A program made the position numbers and the translations under genes. The notes below the pieces were generated by a model that saw nothing but the letters and a program-made list of their open reading frames with translations, did not search any database and was not told where the DNA came from. Positions 34,882-43,824 of a stretch of 50,031 bases of DNA are shown here, one piece after another. Numbering within the stretch: position 1 is the stretch's first letter; each line of letters starts with the position of its first letter. Origin of the DNA: CAYUCJ01 sp049282265 (GTDB taxonomy: Bacteria > Desulfobacterota > DSM-4660 > Desulfatiglandales > Desulfatiglandaceae); NCBI GenBank assembly GCA_049282265.1, contig JBAPTR010000178.1, positions 1 to 50,031 of the forward strand, in the 5' to 3' direction.

Positions 34882-35149
34882 GGACTTCCAACGAAGTCAT
34901 CTCTTCTGCCGAAGTCAACGAGCCGGGCGTGAGACTCTTTTTCAGACCCTTTCTCATGGTGCACTTGGCACCAGACACCGACATGGACGACTATTTGGGG
35001 TTTACGTCTCCAAACCCCACGCGCTTCTATGAATTTAAGCTAAACCCCAAATAGTCGTCCATTCCCTCCGAAGTGTTTAGAAAGGGTCCGAAAAAGAGTG
35101 TCAGGTTCACCTCCCATTCGTTGCTCATAGGCTGCCGCTTGCGGCATAA
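34882..35149 (+). repeat. Repeat B, copy 2
   Basis: 268 bp, nearly the same as the nested copy at 16287-16555. Its core is a perfect 22-bp inverted repeat (34983-35004 with 35041-35062, 36-base loop), flanked by an outer imperfect pair (CTTTTTCAGACCCTTTCT / AGAAAGGGTCCGAAAAAG) and small hairpins GGTGC/GCACC and TGCCGC/GCGGCA. It fills the space between the acyl-CoA dehydrogenase and the nucleotidyltransferase gene. Confidence 0.88.
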
Positions 35150-35168
35150 GTCAACAGGTGGTTTACAC

Positions 35169-35993
35169 ATGGCTGGCAAGAAAACCCAATTGGAAAACAG
35201 GACTGCCTCGGTGGTCATGGCCGCGGGAAGGGGCAGTCGCATGAAGGGGTTTGAAGGAAACAAGACCCTGTTGCCACTCGTTCCCCTCGGGTCTTCCCTC
35301 GAGGGAGACGATCCCATATTAATCCACATCCTCAAGAACCTTCCAACGGGGCCCAAGGCCATTGTGGTCCATCACCGGGAGCGCGCCGTGATGGACGCCA
35401 CAAGAGGCCTTGACGTAACCTACTGCCGTCAACCTGTACTGAACGGTACCGGCGGCGCCTTGCTGGTCACAAAGGATTTTCTCAACGCCGTCGACTGCGA
35501 TCGAATCATTGTGACCATGGGAGATATTCCCCTGGTTCGACCTGCTACCTACTCCCGACTCATCGCGGAACTTGAACACGTGCATCTGGCGGTGCTGGGC
35601 TTCAAGCCTTCGGACAGAAAACAGTACGGTCTCCTTGAAATGGCCGGGGATCGCGTCGTTCGAATCATGGAATGGAAATACTGGAAAGATCTTCCCCGGG
35701 CGACTTTGAAGGCCTATACCGTTTGTAATTCCGGCATCTATGCCGCCAGAAAGAAAACACTCCTTCCGTACCTGGACAAAATGGCCTCACAGCCTCACCT
35801 CATTCAGAAAGAGATTAACGGCGAATGGACCCGGGTGGAGGAGTTTTTTGTTACCGACATGGTGGCGCTGATGCACGGAGATGGACTGGAAGTCGGGTGC
35901 ATCCTGGCCAAAGACGAATTGGAGGTCATGGGCGTGGATGATCTTGCCGCTCTCGATAAAGCCCAATCGGTTTATCGAGGGCGTTTTTTTTGA
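35169..35993 (+). CDS. Nucleotidyltransferase (GlmU N-terminal-like)
   Basis: 274 residues with the nucleotide-sugar pyrophosphorylase fold: VVMAAGRGSRMKGFEGNK, a loop NGTGGALLVTKDF and the metal site TMGDIPLV. It resembles the uridyltransferase half of GlmU, but ends before any left-handed beta-helix, so it is not full-length GlmU and probably makes another NDP-sugar. I choose the ATG at 35169 (AGGTGG ahead); an earlier in-frame start would lie inside repeat B. The last 22 bp overlap the end of the convergent potassium channel gene. Confidence 0.8.
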   Translation: MAGKKTQLENRTASVVMAAGRGSRMKGFEGNKTLLPLVPLGSSLEGDDPILIHILKNLPTGPKAIVVHHRERAVMDATRGLDVTYCRQPVLNGTGGALLVTKDFLNAVDCDRIIVTMGDIPLVRPATYSRLIAELEHVHLAVLGFKPSDRKQYGLLEMAGDRVVRIMEWKYWKDLPRATLKAYTVCNSGIYAARKKTLLPYLDKMASQPHLIQKEINGEWTRVEEFFVTDMVALMHGDGLEVGCILAKDELEVMGVDDLAALDKAQSVYRGRFF

Positions 35994-37030
35994 TCAGGGC
36001 GGGGTTCAGACAGGAGCTTTGCCAGGGCTTCAAGATCGTCTTTGTTGCCGAGGGCAATCAAGGTATCTCCTGCCTCTATTTTCGTTAGGGAGGAAGGGTT
36101 GAATGTCATTTCTCCATCACCTTTCCTGATGGCGACGATGATGATATTGAGGTCCTGTCTTATTCCGGATTCCACCAGGTTCACCCCGGCAAGCCCCGAT
36201 TGATCCTTGACCTGCAGCTCCTCCATCTTGAGTTCAATGTCTTTGTCGTGGACCGTCAGGTCCAGAAAATCACTTACCGCGGGTTTTACGATGGCGTCTG
36301 CCATCTTTCGTCCGCCGATCAAGTAGGGGAGGAAGGCACGGTCTGCCCCGGCCCTGAGGAATTTTTTCTGGTTTTGTTCCTCCTCGGTACGGGTCAGGAT
36401 GAACAGGTCCGGATTGAGCCCCCTGGCGGTCATCGTGATAAACAGGTTATCCGCATCGGATGAGACCACGGTTACCAGCCCTTTTGCGCGATCAATGTGG
36501 GCCTCCATGAGGACGTCCTCGCTCGTGGCATCATCAATGATATAGGGAATTCCGAGTTCTTCAAACGGTGATTTCATTCCCTGGGACGCATCAATGACCA
36601 GCACGGGGATTTTATGGGCGATGAGTTCCTTGCAGATGGTTTTTCCGATTCGGCCGTAACCGCATAAGATATAATGGTCCTTCATGGATCTCTTTATCAG
36701 TCCCAATTTCCGCCTCCCCAGAATCTCTCTCATCTGAAATAAAACCATCGCCTGGACAACAAGGCCCAGCGAATAGGCGACGATACCAATGCCAAAAAAA
36801 ATAAGCACAATGGTAAAAATCTGGCCTGCGTCCGAAACGTTGCGAACTTCTTTGAAACCGACGGTTGTAATGGTAATGACCGTCATATACAAGGCGTCCA
36901 GAAAACGCCATTTTTCGATCGCCATGTAACCGACAGTGCCGAAACAGAGGACCGCCACCAGCAGGGCTGCACCTCTCACGAGATACCTTGGGCTGAGGCG
37001 GGTCTGCCTCTCGTCGAGTACTTTAATCAT
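35972..37030 (-). CDS. Potassium channel with RCK (TrkA-N and TrkA-C) domains
   Basis: 352 residues: a first membrane helix (GAALLVAVLCFGTVGYM), pore loop and second helix (IFTIVLIFFGIGIVAYSLG), then a Rossmann RCK domain starting YILCGYGRIGKTIC and a C-terminal TrkA-C domain (DTLIALGNKDDL). The filter reads TITTVGFKEV: the second filter glycine of TVGYG is Lys, so conductance or selectivity may differ; GF/GY plus non-Gly variants do occur in related proteins. The cytoplasmic domain should sense ligand or NAD(H). Tail-to-tail with the nucleotidyltransferase gene. Confidence 0.88.
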   Translation of the reverse strand: MIKVLDERQTRLSPRYLVRGAALLVAVLCFGTVGYMAIEKWRFLDALYMTVITITTVGFKEVRNVSDAGQIFTIVLIFFGIGIVAYSLGLVVQAMVLFQMREILGRRKLGLIKRSMKDHYILCGYGRIGKTICKELIAHKIPVLVIDASQGMKSPFEELGIPYIIDDATSEDVLMEAHIDRAKGLVTVVSSDADNLFITMTARGLNPDLFILTRTEEEQNQKKFLRAGADRAFLPYLIGGRKMADAIVKPAVSDFLDLTVHDKDIELKMEELQVKDQSGLAGVNLVESGIRQDLNIIIVAIRKGDGEMTFNPSSLTKIEAGDTLIALGNKDDLEALAKLLSEPRPDQKKRPR

Positions 37031-37103
37031 TCAAGACCGTGAAACAGGAGGTTATTGTGGGAAGAGCCAAGAAATGACCACCTCATGCAATGATTTGGTG
37101 CCG

Positions 37104-38051
37104 TTACTCAACGGGCGAAGAGCTGACAGCTTCCACCGTGAATTCACTCAAGTTTTCCGGAAGACCTTCAAAGATAATGATGAATGGAATGGATTCGTCC
37201 GGCGCTACTTCTGAACCATTTCGGTTTTTCATGGCACTGTTGAGCTCTTCCAGGGAGAGCTGATTCAATTTTTCCTCGCTCAATACGTTGCCGGCGTAAG
37301 CAACCTTCTCTCGAACAACCGCCCCTTTGTCGTCCAGAATGGTTCCCTTAATGAGAACTAATCTGCGGCTCTTGGGATAATTGTTGGTTACGGTTCCCTT
37401 GATCACAAAGAGGCGACCCGCCCTTTTTGCCTTGAAGAAGGAACCGGTGACCGCCTTGAAGGAAAGTCTCCGTATCCCCGGTTCGGCGATAGAGGTCTTT
37501 TCCGGTGGTTTCTGGGGAGTCAGGAACCCCGGAAGAAATTGTGGCATCCAGCGGACCAAAGCTGCTGTTGCCCCTACCAGAAGGAAAAGAACAATAAGGA
37601 TAACGAGGAGAGGGCGTGATTTGCCCGATTTCTTCTTCAGCGGGGGCAAGCGTCCCATCCCCGGGGCTTCTATGAGCGGTTCTTCAACGCCCATCTCATC
37701 CTCGACATCCTCCCCGACATCCAATTCATCACCGCTCTCTTCGACTCCAAAGCTCTCGAGGCCTTCAGTCGACGGAGTCAATGCCGTCAGATCCTCCTCA
37801 AGGGATTCATTGAGAAAGTCGTCAAAAGCCCCCCCCCCATCGTCTCCCGGCTCTTCGGACCGGTCCTCTTCCAGAAAGGGAGCGTCCAGTGCGACGGTCT
37901 CTTCAAATTCATCTGCAGGCGCAGAAGGTTCAGAAAGGTATGCCAAGAAAACGTGCCCGCATATGGAACACCTGACTTTCGAGCCTTCATTGTCAAGCAG
38001 GTTTTCATCAAGATTGAACGTCGTCCGGCACCTGTCGCATTCGATGATCAT
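37104..38051 (-). CDS. Zinc-ribbon/DUF3426 membrane protein
   Basis: About 315 residues in three parts: an MJ0042-type zinc ribbon (CDRCRTTFNLDENLL...CSICGHVF), a long acidic, low-complexity region (about 40-150), one membrane helix (PLLVILIVLFLLVGATAALV) after a basic KKKSGKS stretch, and a C-terminal DUF3426 beta domain (VIKGTVTNNYPKSRR). Such proteins are widespread in delta-proteobacteria with no assigned role. GGAGGGG precedes the ATG at 38051, which I prefer to an earlier codon. It follows hpt by about 40 bp and may share its transcript. Confidence 0.85.
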   Translation of the reverse strand: MIIECDRCRTTFNLDENLLDNEGSKVRCSICGHVFLAYLSEPSAPADEFEETVALDAPFLEEDRSEEPGDDGGGAFDDFLNESLEEDLTALTPSTEGLESFGVEESGDELDVGEDVEDEMGVEEPLIEAPGMGRLPPLKKKSGKSRPLLVILIVLFLLVGATAALVRWMPQFLPGFLTPQKPPEKTSIAEPGIRRLSFKAVTGSFFKAKRAGRLFVIKGTVTNNYPKSRRLVLIKGTILDDKGAVVREKVAYAGNVLSEEKLNQLSLEELNSAMKNRNGSEVAPDESIPFIIIFEGLPENLSEFTVEAVSSSPVE

Positions 38052-38088
38052 CGCTCCCCTCCTCTCAATTTCTCTCACACAACTCACT

Positions 38089-38601
38089 CTATTTGATCAC
38101 ATAAATATCTCGTAAATTCCGGTATCTATTTTCATAGTCCAGGCCGTACCCCACAATAAATCCGCCTTGGACCAGAAACCCACGGTAATCGATGGAGACT
38201 TTTTCCTGTCTTCTCTCTGACTTATCAATGAGCGCACAAATTCTCAAGGATTCGGGTTTTTCAGCCCTGATTTTTCTCGTGATGTATGAAAGCGTGAGTC
38301 CCGTATCCACGATGTCCTCGACCAGGATGAGATGCCTGCCTCGCACAGGAATTTCGACATCCTTTGTGATACGTACCACTCCCGAAGAGTTCATCCGAGA
38401 CCCATAACTTGTGGCCCGGAGAAAGTCCATTGTCACGGGGACGGTCATTTCTCTCATCAGGTCAGCAAAAAAAAATATGACCCCGTTCAGAACGCCGATG
38501 AAGAGGGGCTCCTCCCCCTTATAATCTGACGAAATGCTTTTGGCGAGCGCCTTTACGCGGCCCTTGATAGTTTCCTCAGAAAAGAGGAGTTCTTTTTCCA
38601 A
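38089..38601 (-). CDS. hpt: Hypoxanthine phosphoribosyltransferase
   Basis: 170 residues of the type I phosphoribosyltransferase family: the PRPP loop LILVEDIVDTGLTL (about 100-113), GVLNGVIFF near the N-terminus (pyrophosphate loop) and FIVGYGLDYENRYRN at the end, typical of HPRT. It salvages hypoxanthine (and guanine) to the nucleotide. Similar in length to E. coli Hpt. Upstream of and co-directional with the DUF3426 gene. Confidence 0.94.
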   Translation of the reverse strand: MEKELLFSEETIKGRVKALAKSISSDYKGEEPLFIGVLNGVIFFFADLMREMTVPVTMDFLRATSYGSRMNSSGVVRITKDVEIPVRGRHLILVEDIVDTGLTLSYITRKIRAEKPESLRICALIDKSERRQEKVSIDYRGFLVQGGFIVGYGLDYENRYRNLRDIYVIK

Positions 38602-38736
38602 ATTCTGATTTTTCTGGAGAAACCTCCAGAGCCTCCTTCTTTCTTGCCTTCTTGAAATATTCAGCGAAATTCACGAAGGCAGATATCTCCTGGAACAAAA
38701 AGGGCCGGACTGATTCTCTCAAAAAGCCAAACAATT

Positions 38737-39858
38737 TCAAGATATTTTTTCGCCACAGTGGTTGCAGAAGACAGCTCCCAGCATGGCCTTATTACCACAG
38801 TGAGGGCACAGGCCACCAGCTTTTTCCACCTTTTCTCCGCATACCATACAGAATTTGGCCTCCGCTGGAAGATCAGCGCCGCATTTGAGGCACCGATTGA
38901 CGATGATCAACTGCTGACCACACATCGGGCAGAATCTCGCATCTTCGGCCACGGTACTGTGGCATTTGGGACACTTGATATCACCCTTCTCGGGCACTGC
39001 GCCCGTGTTCATGGATTGCTGAAGAATAGAAGGCATCATCATTCCAAGGCCTGCCCCCAGTCCCAGGCCCATGCCCGTGCCGGCACCGCCTCCCTCGCCT
39101 TGACCCTGCCGTGCCGCATCTCCCATGGCCTTGGCGGCCTTGAACTTCAAAAATTTGTCCAGATCTCCCACGGCCATGAGCCCGCTTTTTTCGTCGATCA
39201 TCTTTTGTACTTCTGCCGGGGGGGTAATGGAATTCACAAAAAGGTCCTCAAGCCGCATCCCGAATTTCCCGAAATCTTCCTGGACCCTCGCCTTCAGACC
39301 TGCTCCCAGTTCATCATAATATTGGGGCAGGTTCAGTATGGTATCCAGGATCTCTCCAATCATATCATTGAAACGGGAGACGATAATTTCTCTCATATAA
39401 TTGCTGATGCCTTCCGTATCATAATGCCCCTGCGTTCCAACGAGGGTATTGATGAAGAGGAGGGGTTGAAGGATTCGCAAAGCATATACCCCGAAGGCCC
39501 GCAGACGGACAAGACCCAACTCGCTGTCCCTGAAGGCGACGGGCTCTTTGGTTCCCCACTTCTGGTTGGTAAAACTCTTCAGGTTTACAAAATAGACCTC
39601 ACATCGAAAGGGGCTCTTGAAGCCGAAAGGCAGGCTCAAAACCCTAGTGAGGACGGGCAGATTCAGTGTCGAGAGCGTGTGCCTGCCGGGGCCCAACATG
39701 TCCAAGCCCTTCCCGTCTCTGAAAAAGACGGCAGCCTGATTTTCCCGAACGATGAGCTGGGCACCGAATTTTATGTCCGCCGATCCCTCCTCCGGAAAAC
39801 GATGGACCATCTCCTCGCCCGTTTCGTCAAACCATTCAATGACTTCCAAAAAGACCAT
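38737..39858 (-). CDS. SPFH (Band 7) protein with C-terminal zinc ribbons
   Basis: 373 residues. The N-terminal two-thirds are an SPFH domain (YFVNLKSFTNQKWGT, RAFGVYALRI), followed by a Gly-rich segment (GQGEGGGAGTGMGLGLG) and three CxxC-type zinc ribbons (CPKCHST...CPMCG, CLKCGAD...CMVCG, CPHCGNK...CNHCG). This is the YdjI/virion-core-like SPFH group, which forms membrane-associated oligomers; function is not settled. The gene is followed upstream by a coiled-coil gene that may be its partner. No signal peptide. Confidence 0.88.
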   Translation of the reverse strand: MVFLEVIEWFDETGEEMVHRFPEEGSADIKFGAQLIVRENQAAVFFRDGKGLDMLGPGRHTLSTLNLPVLTRVLSLPFGFKSPFRCEVYFVNLKSFTNQKWGTKEPVAFRDSELGLVRLRAFGVYALRILQPLLFINTLVGTQGHYDTEGISNYMREIIVSRFNDMIGEILDTILNLPQYYDELGAGLKARVQEDFGKFGMRLEDLFVNSITPPAEVQKMIDEKSGLMAVGDLDKFLKFKAAKAMGDAARQGQGEGGGAGTGMGLGLGAGLGMMMPSILQQSMNTGAVPEKGDIKCPKCHSTVAEDARFCPMCGQQLIIVNRCLKCGADLPAEAKFCMVCGEKVEKAGGLCPHCGNKAMLGAVFCNHCGEKIS

Positions 39859-39879
39859 GCCTTCACCTCATTTTTTCAA

Positions 39880-39942
39880 ACTTCTAACGAAGTCGTCTCA
39901 TCCGCCGGAGTCAAGGAGCCGAAACCTGAGGGTCCTTTTCAG
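39880..39942 (+). repeat. Repeat B fragment (left end only)
   Basis: About 60 bp resembling the start of repeat B: CTTCTAACGAAGTCGTCTC continuing to GGAGTCAAGGAGC, then diverging after GAGGGTC. It lies between the SPFH gene and the coiled-coil gene and is a decayed remnant. Confidence 0.6.
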
Positions 39943-39969
39943 GTGTCCATCTCCCCTCAGGCCTTACAT

Positions 39970-40461
39970 CTATTGGAAAGTCTCTCTTTCCTTAAGGCTT
40001 GTCTCCATCCGGGAGAGCATTTCGCGGATGGGCTCAATACCGGCTTTCCATTCCGGTTCCGATTTGCCGCCCAGCACCTGAACCGCCTCCTCCATCTCAA
40101 TAAGCAGGCCCAACAATCCCCTGTCACACTTGTAGATGCGGTCAAGCGCCTCCTCATCGATGTGTTTGCGGGAAAAGAGAGGGGAATATCCCCTTGAAGC
40201 AAATTCCATCACCCGGGACACCTTTTCCAGGTGCCTGGACAGATCTTCCAAAGGCAAAATGTTTCTGATGGCTCCTTTCTTGGCGAGTCCGGATTTCAAC
40301 CCTTCCACTTGGTCAAGCAGCTGGTTGAGCCTTCCACTCAATTTCATTCTCAGGGCCTTGTCCGCCTCGCGGCTGGACTCCCTGTCCTGGTAAGACCCTA
40401 TGCCGGGAAGAATCCTTGCCGCCTTTTCAAGCCCATGACCGATATCCTCTTTCTTCAACAT
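39970..40461 (-). CDS. Hypothetical coiled-coil protein
   Basis: 163 residues, rich in Leu, Glu, Lys and Arg, with heptad-like stretches (LKSGLAKKGAIRNILPLEDLSRHLEKVSRVMEF region) and no signal peptide. It starts near an AAAGAG/GAGGGT site. It lies directly upstream of the SPFH gene on the same strand, so I suspect they work together, but the family is not known to me. Confidence 0.6.
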   Translation of the reverse strand: MLKKEDIGHGLEKAARILPGIGSYQDRESSREADKALRMKLSGRLNQLLDQVEGLKSGLAKKGAIRNILPLEDLSRHLEKVSRVMEFASRGYSPLFSRKHIDEEALDRIYKCDRGLLGLLIEMEEAVQVLGGKSEPEWKAGIEPIREMLSRMETSLKERETFQ

Positions 40462-40530
40462 ACCCTCTCTCCCGTTTCAGATGGATGCGAGGAGCCCTCT
40501 TCTCTCCCTTCCACCCCGCGCACTGAAGGA

Positions 40531-42879
40531 TCATGTCCCTGATGCGGCATCGGCTCTCACTGCGGGGGAAGCAGGGAAAAAGACCGTGAACGAGGTGCCC
40601 CCGGATTCGAAACAATCGCTTTCGATGGTGCAAAAATCGCACCAGCCTATATTGCCGGGACATACATCGCTTTCAAGGGGTATGTATACGCACCTGGATG
40701 ATTTCATATCAATTCTGAAGCCGTATCTCTCGGAAAAAATCTTCATTCGGAGCAAATCCGATCCCTTCCCCCCCGCATTGAAGTCATAGGGACGTTTCGA
40801 AGAATAGTCCATCGTCTCCTGGGTTGCGAAAAAGGCCTCAAAAATCCTTCTCTGGTTATCATTGGTTATGCCGACGCCGTAATCTTTCACCTCCAGGTTG
40901 ACGGCGTTGCCGTGCCGGCGGACGGAAATCTCAATTTTTCCATGGTCCGGAGTGTTTTCCACGGCATTCTTGATCAATCCCACCACAATCTTCCTCAATG
41001 GGTCAATTGGGATATGAATGGCCGGCACCACTTCAAGATTGCTTACCAGCGACAAAGTGCGATGTGAAAACAGAGGCCCGATCTCGTCGAGCACCTTGGA
41101 GACAAACTCATGAAGAAGGATTTCCTCAGACCTTTCTTGCTTGGGGCCGAAGATTTCGTTGATCTTGTCTCTGATTACCTCAACGACTTTTCCCTCTCCC
41201 GCCTGCTCCGCCGCCAGGGATTCCAGTTCGTCTGAACACTTGTCCAGCAGCCAGGACAAGGTCTGATGGGTCTTCACCTCCCTTTCCCGCATGATATCCT
41301 CAACCTGGTACTGCATTTCCAAAATGCGATCGAGGTTCCTCTTGGCTCTCACAACGGTAGGCTGCCATGTTTCAGCAGGGATTGAAGACAATTTTTTTGA
41401 CAGAATGTTGAGAGAAGCGCTCAAAACAGCCAGGGGCGTCTTGAGTTCGTGGGAGAGGTGATTGATGACCCTGTCCTTGGCCCTGTTCAGGCTCGTGACT
41501 TCCTTGTAAGCCTCTTTTATCTCCCTTGAAAACCTGGCATTTTCTATGGACAGAGCCACGGTACCCGCGATCATGCTCAAAAGCTCCACATCGGGCTGAT
41601 CAAATGCACCGTTCTTCTTGTTGAGGGCGGACAGAACGCCGATGATGCGGTCCATGCTTCTCAAGGGAACGTCCAGGAGGTTCCTGGTCTCAAATCCCGC
41701 CTCCTCGTCAACGAGGACATAATAGTCCTTGTCCCGAGCGGGCTCAGTGATTATTTCGGGATTGCCGGTCCTCACAACCCTTCCCGCGATACCTTTGTCA
41801 CCTGGGAAATGGGTCTCCTTGATCCTTTTCTCGATGGCGGGATTGTCGTGGGCAACCCCTTCAAAATAGAATTCGTTGTTTTCCTCATCAAGCAGGACAA
41901 CAAGGGCCCCTTCCGTATCGAGGAGCCGGTTCATTTCCTTGCTCACGTAATCAAGCAGCTCTTCAAGATCGGGGTATTGGGGCAGGGCCATGCTGATGTT
42001 GAGCATGGCATCATTGTTCCTTGCCATACGTTTTTCCTTAGTAACATCTCTCAGGATAACGATTTCCCCCGATGGTTGACCGTCATGCTCCGAGTAGACA
42101 GCCGCCCGCATGATGACATCGAGCACCCGCCCATCCTTTGTCAATCGCTTGGTCTCGTGCCGCAGAATGATTTTCTCTTCGAAGAGACGCCGAATATTTT
42201 CACTCGTCTCCTGTTCGAGACCTTCGGGAACATAGGGGATATTTTTCCCCTCCAGCTCCTGCAATGTCCACCCGAAATTTTCAGTGAAGGCGGGATTGAG
42301 ATAGGAAACAAGACCGTCCAGGGAAAACACCACGATCGGGTACGGCAGAAAGTCGAGGAGTGTCCGATAGCGAAGTTCAGATTTTCTCAACTCCTCTTGC
42401 GTCCGGAATCTTTCCGTCACATCACGGGCAATCCCCCTGAAACCAATCTTCTTGCCTTCCTGATTGGTAATAAGGTCGGCCGAGAGCTCCATATAGCGGA
42501 CCCTGCCGTTCTTGCCGATAATGGGCCAGAGCAGATCATAAATGCCATGCCCGGTTTCGAAAATCCTGTTAAAGGTCTTGAATGCCCTGGCCCCGTGCTC
42601 TTCATCCATGAATTTTGCAAAATTCTGGAATTGGATCTCTTCTCTTTCGTAACCGAAAATCCTGCAGAGCGAATTGTTGAAATAGAGGAAGTTACCGTGA
42701 ATATCCACCTCATAGACCCCTTCACCGATGTTCTCAACAAAGGCCTTATATCGGTCGCTCGACAACCGGGAACAGGCAAGCATCATGTGTGCATCTTCTG
42801 AAAGGTCTTGATGGGAATGGATTTCAGGTGTGGGCTTTCCGGAACCTTTTTTTGCGCCTTCTGGTTTATTTGATTTCAT
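40531..42879 (-). CDS. PAS-PAS-GAF sensor histidine kinase
   Basis: About 782 residues without clear membrane helices: two PAS domains (about 45-165 and 170-285), a GAF domain (about 305-450), a HisKA region with SHELKTPLAVLSAS, and an ATPase domain with LIKNAVENTP (N box) and VKDYGVGI (G1). A Cys cluster (CPGNIGWCDFCTIESDC, plus an earlier Cys in SSRC) replaces the usual G2-to-end loop, hinting at a metal or redox site. It is an orphan kinase: no response regulator is adjacent. Its gene is divergent from rex across a palindromic spacer. The ATG at 42879 is preferred to a TTG two codons earlier. Confidence 0.9.
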   Translation of the reverse strand: MKSNKPEGAKKGSGKPTPEIHSHQDLSEDAHMMLACSRLSSDRYKAFVENIGEGVYEVDIHGNFLYFNNSLCRIFGYEREEIQFQNFAKFMDEEHGARAFKTFNRIFETGHGIYDLLWPIIGKNGRVRYMELSADLITNQEGKKIGFRGIARDVTERFRTQEELRKSELRYRTLLDFLPYPIVVFSLDGLVSYLNPAFTENFGWTLQELEGKNIPYVPEGLEQETSENIRRLFEEKIILRHETKRLTKDGRVLDVIMRAAVYSEHDGQPSGEIVILRDVTKEKRMARNNDAMLNISMALPQYPDLEELLDYVSKEMNRLLDTEGALVVLLDEENNEFYFEGVAHDNPAIEKRIKETHFPGDKGIAGRVVRTGNPEIITEPARDKDYYVLVDEEAGFETRNLLDVPLRSMDRIIGVLSALNKKNGAFDQPDVELLSMIAGTVALSIENARFSREIKEAYKEVTSLNRAKDRVINHLSHELKTPLAVLSASLNILSKKLSSIPAETWQPTVVRAKRNLDRILEMQYQVEDIMREREVKTHQTLSWLLDKCSDELESLAAEQAGEGKVVEVIRDKINEIFGPKQERSEEILLHEFVSKVLDEIGPLFSHRTLSLVSNLEVVPAIHIPIDPLRKIVVGLIKNAVENTPDHGKIEISVRRHGNAVNLEVKDYGVGITNDNQRRIFEAFFATQETMDYSSKRPYDFNAGGKGSDLLRMKIFSERYGFRIDMKSSRCVYIPLESDVCPGNIGWCDFCTIESDCFESGGTSFTVFFPASPAVRADAASGT

Positions 42880-42898
42880 CTGCAAGAAATTTCCTGAG

Positions 42899-42914
42899 CA
42901 GTCGCCAACGACTG
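42899..42914. promoter_or_regulatory. Palindrome in the kinase-rex spacer
   Basis: CAGTCG and CGACTG around CCAA make a 16-bp palindrome, ending four bases before the -35 box of the rex promoter. A regulator could bind there; it does not fit the TTGTGA-type Rex site well. Confidence 0.35.
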
Positions 42915-42917
42915 TTA

Positions 42918-42946
42918 TTGGACTTTACAAATACACTCTATATAGT
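42918..42946 (+). promoter_or_regulatory. Candidate promoter for rex
   Basis: TTGGAC at 42918-42923, a 17-base spacer, then TATAGT at 42941-42946. It would give a leader of about 145 nt before the rex start. Confidence 0.5.
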
Positions 42947-43096
42947 ATAAGTGAGTGGTTGTCATTATATTTCTGTTGGGGTCCTGTGGCGCCTTTTGGA
43001 AATTCCTGGCGGCAAATCGGAAAGTCCGTACATGGGTTTTTTGTTCAGGGAGGCCCTGTCTTTATTTACAGCAACAAATTGAGGCGAAAAAAGAAT

Positions 43097-43741
43097 TTGA
43101 CAAAAACGTCCAAAATACCGAATGCAACCATAACAAGGCTTTCCCTCTATTACAGGCAATTGGAGCTCCTTGAATTTGACGGGTACCGCATGGTATCTTC
43201 CGATAAACTGGCCTGGTTGTGCCAAGTCAATTCAGCTCAGGTCCGGAAGGATCTGGGCTATTTCGGGGAATTCGGCATTCGTGGGGTGGGTTACGATGTG
43301 CGCCACCTCCAGACACAGATAAAAAAAATATTGGCGGTAAACCGGGAGTGGAACTTGGCCATTGCCGGGATCGGCAAACTGGGTTCGGCAATTCTGCAAC
43401 ACCGAAATCTCTATTCCAGGGGATTCAAATTTGTGGCCGCATTTGACATAGACCCAAAAAAGATCGGCCAGGTCAACCCCGCCGGCCTGACGATCAGGGA
43501 TGTCAGTGAGGTTCATCAGGCCGTTTTGGATTTGGATATCGAGATCGGGGTCATTGCCACGCCGGCTCCTGCCGCCCAGAGTATCGCCGAGCGCTTTCTG
43601 AATGCGCACATCAATGCCATCTTGAATTTTTCACCTACCCAGATCAGCGTTCCGGAGTGTTGCCTGGTCGAGAACATCGATTTTACCGTAACCCTGGATA
43701 TGCTCACGTACAAGCTGATCCATGAAACCGGGGCAAAGTGA
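43097..43741 (+). CDS. rex: Redox-sensing transcriptional repressor Rex
   Basis: 214 residues: N-terminal winged helix (KIPNATITRLSLYYRQLELL, AQVRKDLGYFGEFGIRGVGYDV) and a C-terminal Rossmann domain (AIAGIGKLGSAILQH) that binds NADH, plus the final domain-swapped helix (DMLTYKLIHE). Rex represses fermentative and respiratory genes until the NADH/NAD+ ratio rises. I start at the TTG at 43097, which gives the usual length (about 205-215) and the conserved N-terminus; the frame is open far upstream through the promoter, which cannot be coding. Confidence 0.92.
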   Translation: MTKTSKIPNATITRLSLYYRQLELLEFDGYRMVSSDKLAWLCQVNSAQVRKDLGYFGEFGIRGVGYDVRHLQTQIKKILAVNREWNLAIAGIGKLGSAILQHRNLYSRGFKFVAAFDIDPKKIGQVNPAGLTIRDVSEVHQAVLDLDIEIGVIATPAPAAQSIAERFLNAHINAILNFSPTQISVPECCLVENIDFTVTLDMLTYKLIHETGAK

Positions 43742-43824
43742 TTGCCCGTAAGACGGATCAATACGGATACTAAGGTGCCCCGTCTCAAACCGTGGCACTC
43801 AAAATCAACCAGGAGGATTAATCT

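Noticed and set aside
35169..35993. Full-length GlmU
   Set aside because: The protein stops after the nucleotidyltransferase domain; no hexapeptide repeats of the acetyltransferase half follow.
38758..40197. Open frame of about 479 codons on the plus strand opposite the SPFH and coiled-coil genes
   Set aside because: Antisense to clearly recognised domains; its protein has no coherent motif and crosses the intergenic repeat fragment.
41809..42801. Open frame of about 330 codons on the plus strand opposite the histidine kinase
   Set aside because: Antisense shadow of PAS and GAF coding sequence; no motif, no ribosome site.
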